Source: Streptococcus australis
GTDB taxonomy: Bacteria; Bacillota; Bacilli; Lactobacillales; Streptococcaceae
Assembly: GCF_019930045.1 (NCBI RefSeq)
Contig: NZ_JAHZQQ010000001.1
Location: 1-64,000, forward strand
Length of the DNA: 64,000 nucleotides
Reading direction: 5' to 3'
The translations under genes were made by a program, and so were the position numbers. Under the pieces are notes generated by a model. That model was given only the letters and a program-made list of their open reading frames with translations. It searched no databases and had not been told where the DNA came from. Below are positions 7,493-15,079 of this stretch, piece by piece (the stretch's first letter is position 1; each line of letters starts with the position of its first letter).

Positions 7493-8281
7493 ATGAAAGA
7501 TAGCTTAATTGAACTGAAAGAAGTCACTCTAAGGAAAGAAGGAAAAAACCTCCTTTCCCATTTAAATTGGACCGTTAAAAAAGGGGAAACCTGGGCTATC
7601 CTTGGACTGAATGGTGCTGGTAAATCGACCCTCCTTCGTCTCTTAATGGCGGAATACTGGAAAACAGAAGGAGATGTTTCTGTGCTCGGGACGCAATTTG
7701 GGCAAGGGGGTATTCCTGAGCTCCGCAAGCGGATTGGAGTGGTTAGCTCCTTTATTTCTGAGCGCATCCCTGAATCTCTATCCCCAGAAGAAATTGTCCT
7801 CACTGGGAAATACAAGAGTAGCATCCTCTATACAACTTATGGAGAGAAAGAACTCGAAGAAGCGCGGTCCATGTTGTGTCGCATCGGTGCTACTTCTTTG
7901 ATCGGGCGAAAATACAGGACCCTCTCTCAAGGTGAAAAACAGACGATTCTTATCGCCCGTAGTCTCATGGAACAACCCGATCTTCTCATCTTCGACGAGG
8001 CCTCAAGTGGGCTCGACTTATTTGCTCGGGAAGCCATCTTTCAGCTGATTCACCAGATCAAACAGATGGAAAAGGCACCGACCATTCTCTTTGTCACCCA
8101 CCATGCAGAGGAAATCACCAAGTCCTTTAGTCATGTCCTTCTCCTCAAGGAGGGACAAAGTTTTGCCCAAGGACCTAAGAAAGACATTCTCACCCAAGAA
8201 ACTCTATCAGACTTTTATGGGGGGAAGGTCCAGCTGATTCCTATCGGGGAAGATCGCTATTACATTCAGCCAGACCAATAA
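7493..8281 (+). CDS. ABC transporter ATP-binding protein (orphan, YlmA-like)
   Basis: A single nucleotide-binding domain of 262 aa. Walker A is GLNGAGKST (38-46), the signature LSQGE (144-148), Walker B LLIFDE (164-169) followed by ASSGLD, and the switch His is in VTHHAEE. No membrane partner lies next to it: the flanking genes are an AI-2E protein and an Na+/H+ antiporter. It could serve a transporter encoded elsewhere or have a non-transport role. The short 50-residue C-terminal extension carries no clear regulatory domain. It starts 71 bp from the divergent gene, downstream of the inverted repeat at 7441-7464. Confidence 0.85.
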   Translation: MKDSLIELKEVTLRKEGKNLLSHLNWTVKKGETWAILGLNGAGKSTLLRLLMAEYWKTEGDVSVLGTQFGQGGIPELRKRIGVVSSFISERIPESLSPEEIVLTGKYKSSILYTTYGEKELEEARSMLCRIGATSLIGRKYRTLSQGEKQTILIARSLMEQPDLLIFDEASSGLDLFAREAIFQLIHQIKQMEKAPTILFVTHHAEEITKSFSHVLLLKEGQSFAQGPKKDILTQETLSDFYGGKVQLIPIGEDRYYIQPDQ

Positions 8282-8303
8282 TCAATAGCCTGCCAAGATA
8301 CAA

Positions 8304-8343
8304 AATAAAGAGATTGGGACAAGCGTCACCAATCTCTTTTCTT
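8304..8343. terminator. Bidirectional terminator between the ABC and antiporter genes
   Basis: AAGAGATTGG (8308-8317) pairs with CCAATCTCTT (8329-8338), with A and T runs at the two sides, so it can serve both convergent genes. Its sequence resembles the end hairpin of element B. Confidence 0.75.
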
Positions 8344-8366
8344 CTATTTAGGTGGAAATTTATTTT

Positions 8367-10421
8367 TTATCGATTTCGAGCGTAATTGATCATATCATAA
8401 GGAAGAGTATTGGCACTTTCTTTCAAGGAATAGTTTTCCAATTCGTTGACATTTTGCCGCATACGACGTGCATACTTGGCCGAAATCAAATGCTGCTCCT
8501 CATATTCGAAAATGAGTTTTCTCTCCAGGTAATAGCCTCTTAGCATCTCATCAATATTATTGGGCTTGATCCGATTGATAACCCGCTCTACAAAGGCTCC
8601 ACTGGTAATCAAAGACGTTTCACGCAGGCGTGATTCTTGAAGGAAAGAAACCAGGCTACTGCGATAAACTCCTTTTAGATTTTCCAAACTCTCGATAATA
8701 ATTTCCGTATTCGCCAAATACAAGGCGGCAATCTGGTCATAATCAATCGCTTCGAGCTTGTAATTTTCTCCGTTTTTCCACGCCCGAATACCGGATCCAA
8801 AGGTCACAACCTCATGGAAAAGGAGGCGAATTAGGCGGAAGAGCACCAAGAAATAATAGGTCAGGCGTGATGAAAGATTGCGGTTGACTTTCTGCTCCAT
8901 GGATCGGAGATAGCGTTGATAGACATGGTAGCTTCTATCTCGAATCTTTCCTTCTTCATAGGCTTGTTCCAAGCCATCGTTCTCGATACTGAGAATAAGG
9001 AGTTTCAGTTGCTCCCAGTCTCTTTGAGTGGCCTTATCCTCCTGATTGAGAATCATATTTTCTATCCGCCCATGATAATTATCAATAGCTGCATAGAGAG
9101 GCCCCTTCTGCTTGGTCACTGTCAACTCCTTCTCCAATAGCATGACGACATCGTTTAAGATAGCAATGTGCATCAAATGATCATTGGATTCCTCTTTGTC
9201 TTCAGAGAGCTTTGGTAGGATGAGAAGTCCAATCAGGAAACTACACAAGGTCACCCCTGCTACTAAAAACAAGAGAACTGGGTATTCTGCTTCTAGCTGC
9301 GTCGGTATCAAGAGAATGGTCGCGATGGACACCGTTCCTTTGACCCCCGAAAAGGTCAACAAGAGGGCATCTTTCAGATACTTATCAATGGATTTTTTCA
9401 ATCGGAAACCACGGTACCAGTAAAATCCATACACCATCAAAAAGCGAATCAAGAATAGGAGTCCCGTCAATAAAAGAACAGTCACAATCAAGAGCAGATT
9501 GTTGTAAAAGGGAGTCCTAAGAATTGGCTCAGAAATCATCTCAAGCTCCATCCCTAAAAGGACAAAGACGGATCCGTTGAGGACAAAATTGACTGTATTC
9601 CAAACCGTATGGGTAACCGTATCGACTTTGGCTTCTAGTAGGGTAATTTTCTTAAACCGACTAGCCTTTAGGATGCCGGCCACGACAACCGCAATAATCC
9701 CTGATACATGGATCTCTTCTGCAATAAAGAAGGTTAACAAGGGAAGACTCAATTCTAAAATGAGTTCACTAGCAATATCTGTTGCCCGAACACTCAACAA
9801 TAGTTTCTGAAGTCCACGGTTGACAGCCGCTGTCACAATCCCTACCGCAAAACCGCCTAAAATGGAAACCACCAAGTCCCAGCTAGCCTGTCCCAAGGAG
9901 AAGACCCCAGTGATCCAAGCAGCCAGAGCTACTCGAAAAGCCACCAAACCTGAAGCATCGTTGAGCAAGCCTTCTCCTTTTAAAATGTTGGAGACCCGTT
10001 TAGGGAAGGTAAAGCGTTCCGAAAGGGAGGCAAAGGCCACTAAATCTGTCGGACCGAGCGCTGCCCCAACTGCCATACAGGCAGCTAGTGGAATTCCTAG
10101 CCACAGGAGATGAGCCAACCAACCCAAGCTAAGGGTCGAAATAAAAATAACTGGGAAGATTAAAAAGGCGATAATGCGCCAGTGCTTGAGAATAGAAGTA
10201 ATATCAGCTTCTTCTGCCTCTCGAAAGAGGAGGGGACCAATAACCAAGGCCAAAAAAAGCTCGGTATCTAAGTGATACTCCGAATTGGGTAAGAGAAAGC
10301 CTATCCCAATCCCAAGGACGATCTGGATCAAGGGCAGGGGCAAGGTCGGAATCAACTTATTGGTCGCATTGGAGACAATCAGGATCAGGGAAAAGACAAT
10401 GGCGTATACAAGAATCTCCAT
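8367..10421 (-). CDS. Na+/H+ antiporter, CPA1/NhaP type
   Basis: A monovalent cation/proton antiporter of 684 aa. The first 400 residues contain about 12 membrane helices. The ion-binding region AALGPTDLVAFASLSERF and the GEGLLNDASGLVAFRVAL stretch are typical of NhaP/CPA1 proteins. The last 280 residues form a charged, helical cytoplasmic region, consistent with the long regulatory tails seen in Gram-positive members. Expected roles are Na+ or K+ export and pH homeostasis. SD AGGAGG precedes the ATG. It follows the small gene at 10425 by three bases and so probably ends the leftward transcription unit that begins near ribU. Confidence 0.9.
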   Translation of the reverse strand: MEILVYAIVFSLILIVSNATNKLIPTLPLPLIQIVLGIGIGFLLPNSEYHLDTELFLALVIGPLLFREAEEADITSILKHWRIIAFLIFPVIFISTLSLGWLAHLLWLGIPLAACMAVGAALGPTDLVAFASLSERFTFPKRVSNILKGEGLLNDASGLVAFRVALAAWITGVFSLGQASWDLVVSILGGFAVGIVTAAVNRGLQKLLLSVRATDIASELILELSLPLLTFFIAEEIHVSGIIAVVVAGILKASRFKKITLLEAKVDTVTHTVWNTVNFVLNGSVFVLLGMELEMISEPILRTPFYNNLLLIVTVLLLTGLLFLIRFLMVYGFYWYRGFRLKKSIDKYLKDALLLTFSGVKGTVSIATILLIPTQLEAEYPVLLFLVAGVTLCSFLIGLLILPKLSEDKEESNDHLMHIAILNDVVMLLEKELTVTKQKGPLYAAIDNYHGRIENMILNQEDKATQRDWEQLKLLILSIENDGLEQAYEEGKIRDRSYHVYQRYLRSMEQKVNRNLSSRLTYYFLVLFRLIRLLFHEVVTFGSGIRAWKNGENYKLEAIDYDQIAALYLANTEIIIESLENLKGVYRSSLVSFLQESRLRETSLITSGAFVERVINRIKPNNIDEMLRGYYLERKLIFEYEEQHLISAKYARRMRQNVNELENYSLKESANTLPYDMINYARNR

Positions 10422-10424
10422 CTC

Positions 10425-10688
10425 TTATCCTCCTGATCGTTGGTTACAACAGTCCTCAAAGAGTTGTTTTTGTTCTTGGATCTTTTGATCAATCTTTGTC
10501 AGATCCTTGTGCTCAATTTTCTTCTGGCAACGTTCCATTTCAAGAGAGAGTAACTTCTTCTTGATTTTGATCATCTTTTTGCTCATCCGTGCTTCATCCA
10601 AAAAGCCGACAGCACGTTCATGAGACGTTGACTCCACAAAATCGTGGCGAAGGGCTTCAATTTTATTTTTTAAAAATTCTTTATCCAT
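10425..10688 (-). CDS. Small charged helical protein (87 aa), unknown function
   Basis: Not recognised. Highly charged and helical, probably coiled coil, with Lys-rich stretches (MSKKMIKIKKKLLS) and two adjacent cysteines near the end (FEDCCNQ). Its ATG lies inside the end of mnmM (8-bp overlap, ATGGATAA), which implies translational coupling, and the antiporter gene follows by three bases. The context ties it to a tRNA-modification gene on one side and an antiporter on the other, without saying which it serves. Confidence 0.7.
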   Translation of the reverse strand: MDKEFLKNKIEALRHDFVESTSHERAVGFLDEARMSKKMIKIKKKLLSLEMERCQKKIEHKDLTKIDQKIQEQKQLFEDCCNQRSGG

Positions 10689-11238
10689 GGCGGTAACTTT
10701 CTAATTTTTCGATCATCACCAAAAATGGTGGATGATTAATTTGATTGAGGGTCCGATAACTAGTAACCGTAAATTCTTGTTGGGGAAGCTGAGAGACAAA
10801 ATCCAAGACAGCATCTTTTTCTAGGTCTCCACCTTCATGACCATAGTAGATCATGATCGCTATCCGGCCCCCTTTGACCAAGAGATGGCATAACTTATCG
10901 ATGGCTCGGATAGTTGTTCTAGGCTGGGTAATAATCGACTTGTCTGCTGAAGGAAGATAGCCTAAATTGAAGATAGCGGCCTTGACCTGGTTTACATAGA
11001 AATCAACCTCTTCATGCCCCTTCAAAAGAAGGTGGGCATTGGCAAGACCTGCTTCTTCCAAACGCTTCTGCGTATGGACCAAGGCCTGCTCTTGAATATC
11101 AAATGCATAAACTTCTTTGGCTAGTTTCGCCAAGAAAAGCGTATCATGCCCATTACCCATAGTCGCATCAACGACGGTATCTTGATCCGTAATGACTTCC
11201 CTAAGAAAATCATGGGCCATTTCTAATGGTCGCAACAT
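10681..11238 (-). CDS. mnmM: SAM-dependent tRNA methyltransferase MnmM (YtqB family)
   Basis: A class I methyltransferase of 185 aa. The SAM-binding loop VVDATMGNGHDTLFLA is at about residues 22-37, motif II (VYAFDIQ) follows, and NLGYLPSADKS is the family's characteristic catalytic-region motif. B. subtilis YtqB was shown to be MnmM, which methylates 5-aminomethyl-2-thiouridine at the wobble position of certain tRNAs. The family match and the adjacent radical-SAM gene ytqA, its usual partner, support the assignment. Start ATG has GGAGG upstream; the ytqA stop codon lies just before it, indicating one operon. Confidence 0.8.
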   Translation of the reverse strand: MLRPLEMAHDFLREVITDQDTVVDATMGNGHDTLFLAKLAKEVYAFDIQEQALVHTQKRLEEAGLANAHLLLKGHEEVDFYVNQVKAAIFNLGYLPSADKSIITQPRTTIRAIDKLCHLLVKGGRIAIMIYYGHEGGDLEKDAVLDFVSQLPQQEFTVTSYRTLNQINHPPFLVMIEKLESYRHG

Positions 11239-11239
11239 C

Positions 11240-12172
11240 CTACTCCTCCATTTTTCCTACTTTACAGCCTTGAACACTTCCTCGACGACGCATTTCTGTT
11301 TCAATAGCATTCAGGACTTCCCACTTATTGAGACTCCACATTGGGCCTATCAGCATCTCTCGCGGAGCATCTCCTGTAATCCGGTGGATGACAATTTCCT
11401 TGGGAATAATTTCCAGTTGGTCACAGATGACCGACACGTATTCCTCCTGGCTCATCAATTGCAACCGCCCTTCATGATAGTCCCGTTGCATCCGAGTGTT
11501 GGTCATCAGGTGGAGCAGGTGTAACTTAATACCATGAATATCATTGTCCGTCACACAACGACGGACATTTTCTACCATCATCTCATGCGTCTCCCCTGGA
11601 AGACCGTTGATCAAATGCGAAACAATCTCAGCCTTGGGAACCTGATGACGAATCCGCTTGACCGTTTCTACATAGAGCTCGTAACTATGAGCACGGTTGA
11701 TCAATTCAGATGTCGCTTCATAGGTCGTCTGCAAGCCTAGCTCAATGGTCACATGCATTCGCTTTGTCAATTCTGCTAGGTAGGCTAACGTTTCATCTGG
11801 CAAGCAGTCTGGCCGTGTCCCGATATTAATCCCTACGACACCCGGCTCATTAATGGCTTGCTCATAGCGCTCCCGAATGACATCGACGGATTCATGCGTA
11901 TTGGTGAAATTTTGAAAATAGACCAAATACTTTTTGACGTCGGGCCATTTGCGGTGCATAAAATCAATTTCTTTGTAAAACTGATCCCGAATAGGGGCAT
12001 CTGGTGCTACGATGGCGTCCCCAGAGCCAGAAACTGTACAAAAAGTACAGCCCCCACGAGCAACAGTTCCATCACGATTGGGACAGTCAAAGCCCGCATC
12101 GATTGGGACTTTGAAGGTCTTTTCTCCAAATAAGGTTCGGTAATAATCATTTAAGGTCGTATAGGATTTCAT
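11240..12172 (-). CDS. Radical SAM protein, YtqA family
   Basis: A radical SAM enzyme of the YtqA/TIGR01212 family with an Elp3-like cysteine arrangement: FDCPNRDG and, 12 residues on, GGCTFC, giving three cysteines for a 4Fe-4S cluster. The C-terminal half contains the conserved GLQTTYEATSELINRAH and HLINGLPGETHEMM stretches. The substrate is not established; constant pairing with mnmM points to RNA modification (inference). The frame could begin at 12232, but the extra 20 residues overlap the MGMT gene and do not fit the family start (MKSYTTLNDYYR...). I therefore start at 12172; an ATG three codons upstream is an alternative. Length 310 aa. Confidence 0.85.
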   Translation of the reverse strand: MKSYTTLNDYYRTLFGEKTFKVPIDAGFDCPNRDGTVARGGCTFCTVSGSGDAIVAPDAPIRDQFYKEIDFMHRKWPDVKKYLVYFQNFTNTHESVDVIRERYEQAINEPGVVGINIGTRPDCLPDETLAYLAELTKRMHVTIELGLQTTYEATSELINRAHSYELYVETVKRIRHQVPKAEIVSHLINGLPGETHEMMVENVRRCVTDNDIHGIKLHLLHLMTNTRMQRDYHEGRLQLMSQEEYVSVICDQLEIIPKEIVIHRITGDAPREMLIGPMWSLNKWEVLNAIETEMRRRGSVQGCKVGKMEE

Positions 12173-12204
12173 ACCCCTCATTATAGCAAAAAAGCAGAGT
12201 GAAC

Positions 12205-12516
12205 TCAAAGTTGAGTCTCCTCTGCTTTCCATTTGTATTTTTTAAGATCCACACAACCGTTGGAGTTGCATTCCACCCCTTCTGCCCAGAGAAGCGTGCC
12301 TTGCTCTTCCCAATCAGGAGCCAGGCGACCAGTAGAGGTCACAACCCGGTGACAGGGATAGGAAACAGCCTGTAAAGAAGTGGCCAAGACCTTGCCGACC
12401 TGGCGGGCATGGCGAGGATAGCCAATGAGTTGGGCAATTTTACCATAGGTGGCCACACATCCCAGGGGAATCTGAGCAACGACCCTTAGGACCTTTTCTT
12501 CAAATATATCGTTCAT
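12205..12516 (-). CDS. MGMT-type methylated-DNA protein, single domain (103 aa)
   Basis: Matches the C-terminal DNA-binding/active-site domain of O6-alkylguanine alkyltransferases. It has a helix-turn-helix with the arginine finger (RHARQVGKVLA) and the active-site motif YPCHRVV. The cysteine is kept, unlike alkyltransferase-like (ATL) proteins, in which Trp often replaces it. The N-terminal domain of full-length Ogt/Ada proteins is absent. It may therefore still repair alkylated guanine, or may flag lesions for nucleotide excision repair as ATLs do. It lies in a compact leftward gene run, four bases after the PAP2 gene. Confidence 0.82.
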   Translation of the reverse strand: MNDIFEEKVLRVVAQIPLGCVATYGKIAQLIGYPRHARQVGKVLATSLQAVSYPCHRVVTSTGRLAPDWEEQGTLLWAEGVECNSNGCVDLKKYKWKAEETQL

Positions 12517-12519
12517 GCT

Positions 12520-13170
12520 TTACTTCTGCTTACTCTTAAAGCGCCATTCAAAACGCAAACGGTCGTAATAAGGAAAGACCATTTGCAACAGACCAAATCC
12601 CAAAAGCATACTTCCTGTGACGTCTGTCGGGTAATGAACCCCAACATAGACACGTGATACAACGATGGTCACCATACAAAGAAAGAGGGCAAGCTGAGCC
12701 AGGACTTTCCCGACTTGAGAGGTCATCCGTTGCCCTACCACAATGATCAAACTACCGAAGACCAGGGTGGCTGCCAAGGAGTGGCCACTTGGGAAAGAAT
12801 AGCCCCCTTCTTGAACCAAATGTTGAAGTGCTGGTCGTGGGCGTAAATAGATGTGTTTCAGGATCACCACGAGTAATCCAGTTGTAACCAAACTCCCGGT
12901 GAGGAGGATGGCCTCCGTATACCATTTCTTCCAGACAAAGAAGAGGACAATGACGCCAACCCAGGATGCAACAACGGGTGTGTTCATCAGCACTGTTACA
13001 CGGGTAAAGAAGGCTGTCAAATAGGCTGGTAAATCCCCGCGAATAGCCGATTGAATCGGTTGATCGATTCCGACTAAATTTTCAGGATAAAATTTGACTA
13101 CATAGCCCAGAATCATAAATAACAAAAGGGCAAAAGAGCCCTTTAAAAAATGAGATTGTTTATTTTTCAT
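12520..13170 (-). CDS. PAP2-family membrane phosphatase
   Basis: An integral membrane phosphatase of 216 aa. All three PAP2 motifs are present: KHIYLRPRP (KX6RP), PSGH and SRVYVGVHYPTD (SRX5HX3D). About six helices are expected, with the active site on the outer face. Such enzymes recycle undecaprenyl pyrophosphate or dephosphorylate phosphatidylglycerophosphate; the exact substrate is unclear. The start overlaps the end of ribU by 11 bases and no SD is obvious, so translation is probably coupled to ribU. Riboflavin-riboswitch control could extend to this gene. Confidence 0.88.
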   Translation of the reverse strand: MKNKQSHFLKGSFALLLFMILGYVVKFYPENLVGIDQPIQSAIRGDLPAYLTAFFTRVTVLMNTPVVASWVGVIVLFFVWKKWYTEAILLTGSLVTTGLLVVILKHIYLRPRPALQHLVQEGGYSFPSGHSLAATLVFGSLIIVVGQRMTSQVGKVLAQLALFLCMVTIVVSRVYVGVHYPTDVTGSMLLGFGLLQMVFPYYDRLRFEWRFKSKQK

Positions 13171-13717
13171 AGATTTTAAGTAGGGGCTGTACGACGGTGT
13201 ATACCATCCAGAAGGTCACAGCCCAAATCAGTCCTTCTATTAGATTAAAGGGAACAACCATACTGAGAAGATACTTTTCAACTCCGACCATCTTTGCGAT
13301 GTCAAAACCAACAAATTTAGCATAGAGAGGGATGGCATAATAGTAATTGACTAGGAGCATGGAAATAGTTAGACCAATGGTCCCAACTAGACTAGCAATC
13401 ACAAACCGAACCTGGTTTTTCTTCTTATTCCAAATGACTGCAAATGCTAAGACAAAGACTAAGACACCAATGATATTAATCGGTAAGCCAACCAAGGTCT
13501 CAGCTCCTCGACTATTCAAAACCAACTTGAGAACAGATCGAATCAAAACCACCACAACTGAGCTCTTCAAATCTAATAGAACTAAGGCGAGTAAGATTGG
13601 GATCGTACTAAAGTCAACCTTTAAAAAATCAATCCCTATTGATAGTTGATAAAACATCAATAGAAAAGAAAGTGCAGATAAAACAGCCACTAGGGTCAGT
13701 TTACGAGTATTTGTCAT
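13160..13717 (-). CDS. ribU: Riboflavin ECF transporter substrate-binding component RibU
   Basis: An S component of an energy-coupling-factor transporter, 185 aa with about six helices. Family features include the N-terminal RKLTLVAVLSALSFLLMF, DFSTIPILLA, and the loop LVLNSRGAETLVGLPINIIG. It captures riboflavin and works with a shared EcfA-A'-T module. The FMN riboswitch upstream (13938-14145) identifies the substrate independently. The start is at 13717: the reading frame extends five codons to a TTG that lies in the SD sequence TTGGAGGA. The leader between riboswitch and start is about 200 bases. Confidence 0.93.
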   Translation of the reverse strand: MTNTRKLTLVAVLSALSFLLMFYQLSIGIDFLKVDFSTIPILLALVLLDLKSSVVVVLIRSVLKLVLNSRGAETLVGLPINIIGVLVFVLAFAVIWNKKKNQVRFVIASLVGTIGLTISMLLVNYYYAIPLYAKFVGFDIAKMVGVEKYLLSMVVPFNLIEGLIWAVTFWMVYTVVQPLLKIYEK

Positions 13718-13911
13718 CACAGGTTCCTCCAATTTTTACTAAAATTAGAAGAAGTTGGAAAGATTCCCTTAACCTTATTCTATTTCAATCGTTTTAAAGA
13801 AAACTTAAACAGTTCCTTAATACTTGACGAAAAAAGCCTTGATGCTACAAGAAAAAAGCGCAAAGACTAATTTCTTATAAAATCAACAAAATTTCCATCA
13901 AGTCCATCGTC

Positions 13912-13930
13912 AAAAAGAACAGGTTTGTTC
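13912..13930 (-). terminator. Candidate expression-platform terminator of the FMN riboswitch
   Basis: Just after the riboswitch 3' end on the minus strand, GAACA-aacc-TGTTC is followed by U5. The stem is short, so it may be part of a longer alternate fold. It is the best terminator-like structure between the aptamer and ribU. Confidence 0.5.
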
Positions 13931-13937
13931 CTCTCTC

Positions 13938-14145
13938 GTCTTCTCCCATCCAGACTATACTGTCGGTTGTGGAGTCACACCACATCAGCTTGCGCTCGCG
14001 GACTTCTTTTACGAAGATATTTTGGATTAATCTAGGCGTTGCAGTCGAAGATAATACTATCGTATATCGAGACAAGACAACGACGAGTAAGCCAAAATAG
14101 CTAGTAAAAGTCACCGCCGGTCGGGAATCACACCCTGCCCTGAAG
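13938..14145 (-). promoter_or_regulatory. FMN riboswitch (RFN element) upstream of ribU
   Basis: On the minus strand the conserved 5' block GGGCAGGGTG...TTCCCGACCGGCGGT lies at about 14115-14143. The block AGTCCGCGAGC is near 13992-14003. The 3' block CCGACAGT...AGTCTGGATGGGAGAAG is at about 13940-13965. These are the diagnostic RFN sequences. About 100 nt lie between the GGCGGT and AGTCCGCGAG blocks, longer than usual, and they fold as an extended arm (TATTTTGG at 14099-14092 with CCAAAATA at 14025-14018). Confidence 0.95.
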
Positions 14146-14161
14146 ACTCCTTTATCATATC

Positions 14162-14190
14162 AAAAAACACCTGCTATTGCAAGTGTTTTG
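14162..14190 (-). terminator. Terminator of trmL
   Basis: Leftward, AAAACACTTGC-aata-GCAGGTGTTTT followed by more U residues, between the trmL stop codon (14237) and the riboswitch. It isolates ribU transcription from trmL. Confidence 0.75.
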
Positions 14191-14236
14191 TAATATCAAA
14201 AGTTACAACGAAGTCCCTGTTGTAAAGAGCCTCTTC

Positions 14237-14779
14237 CTACTTCAACTTGTCTCCCTCATACTGATGGACTAGCTCTAATCCAGCAAATTCCTGTTGTCTG
14301 AGGGCTTCGTAAACAATCATGCACACGGTATTGGAGACATTCAAGCTTCTGACATGCTCATCATTCATCGGAATCCGAATCGCCTTTTCAGCATGGAGTC
14401 GCATAAAATTCTCTGGTAAGCCTTTGTCCTCACGACCAAAAATGAAATAATGCTCTGCATCATCATTGTAGGCTACTTCCGAATAGGTTCGATCAGCAAA
14501 TTTTGATACTAGGTGAACCTTTCCTCCAGCCGCAGCCTCCATAAATTCTTCCAAGCTATCGTAGAAGCGGACGTCTAACTTATCCCAATAATCCAATCCA
14601 GCTCGTTTCATCTTCCGATCATCAATAGGGAAGGCCATGGGACGGATGATGTGAAGAGGGGCATTGGTAGCTGCACAAGTGCGAGCGATATTGCCTGTGT
14701 TTTGGGGGATTTGAGGTTGATAGAGGACTACATGGTTTTTTGATTTGGTTTCTGTATAAGCTAATTCTTCGATATTCAT
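14237..14779 (-). CDS. trmL: tRNA (cytidine/uridine-34-2'-O)-methyltransferase TrmL
   Basis: A SPOUT-family methyltransferase that 2'-O-methylates the wobble base of leucine tRNAs, 180 aa. Family motifs are [19 protein letters not shown] near the N-terminus, [10 protein letters not shown], and the knot region [27 protein letters not shown]. It carries about 15 more N-terminal residues than the shortest family members. The ATG at 14779 has AAAGAGA upstream; a GTG codon sits one position earlier. It is transcribed from its own promoter (14906-14933) through a leader with a terminator-like hairpin. Confidence 0.93.
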   Translation of the reverse strand: MNIEELAYTETKSKNHVVLYQPQIPQNTGNIARTCAATNAPLHIIRPMAFPIDDRKMKRAGLDYWDKLDVRFYDSLEEFMEAAAGGKVHLVSKFADRTYSEVAYNDDAEHYFIFGREDKGLPENFMRLHAEKAIRIPMNDEHVRSLNVSNTVCMIVYEALRQQEFAGLELVHQYEGDKLK

Positions 14780-14797
14780 CACGATCTCTTTTCCGAC

Positions 14798-14899
14798 AAA
14801 AAAATAGCCACACTGCCCGGAGTCAAGCTCAGCAAACAGCGTGGTTACGACTTCATTAACTTAACTCACAACAGGTTTGAGGTAAATCAATGAGGTTAC
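14798..14899 (-). ncRNA. trmL leader with terminator hairpin: attenuator or small RNA
   Basis: From the predicted start near 14899 the transcript runs about 100 nt and then meets CCACGCTG (14844-14837) pairing with CAGTGTGG (14815-14808), followed by CTA and U7. This is a complete intrinsic terminator placed before the trmL SD. The RNA could be an attenuator that senses an unknown signal, or a separate small RNA. It does not fit the T-box, ZTP, preQ1 or ydaO consensus as I know them. Confidence 0.5.
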
Positions 14900-14905
14900 T
14901 GTATC

Positions 14906-14933
14906 AGTATACCACTTTCATCCCTCCTGTCAA
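14906..14933 (-). promoter_or_regulatory. Sigma-A promoter for the trmL leader
   Basis: TTGACA at 14933-14928 and TATACT at 14911-14906 with a 16-bp spacer on the minus strand; predicted start near 14899. The -35 box is a perfect consensus. Confidence 0.75.
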
Positions 14934-15079
14934 CTATTTCGGCCCAAAAATTTCACTTTTTTACATTCTCTTTCATGTATTGAAGAGACTCTGGCTCTTT
15001 ATGCCCTATTTGCACCATTAAGAGGTGATTTTTTTTTGAAAATAGAGTAAGATAGAATCATACTTTGGAGGAAATATTC

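Noticed and set aside
14798-14899. trmL leader as a T-box, ZTP or ydaO riboswitch
   Set aside because: The diagnostic conserved blocks of these families (for example the T-box GGTGG sequence or the ZTP CCGCCTGGGC) are absent.
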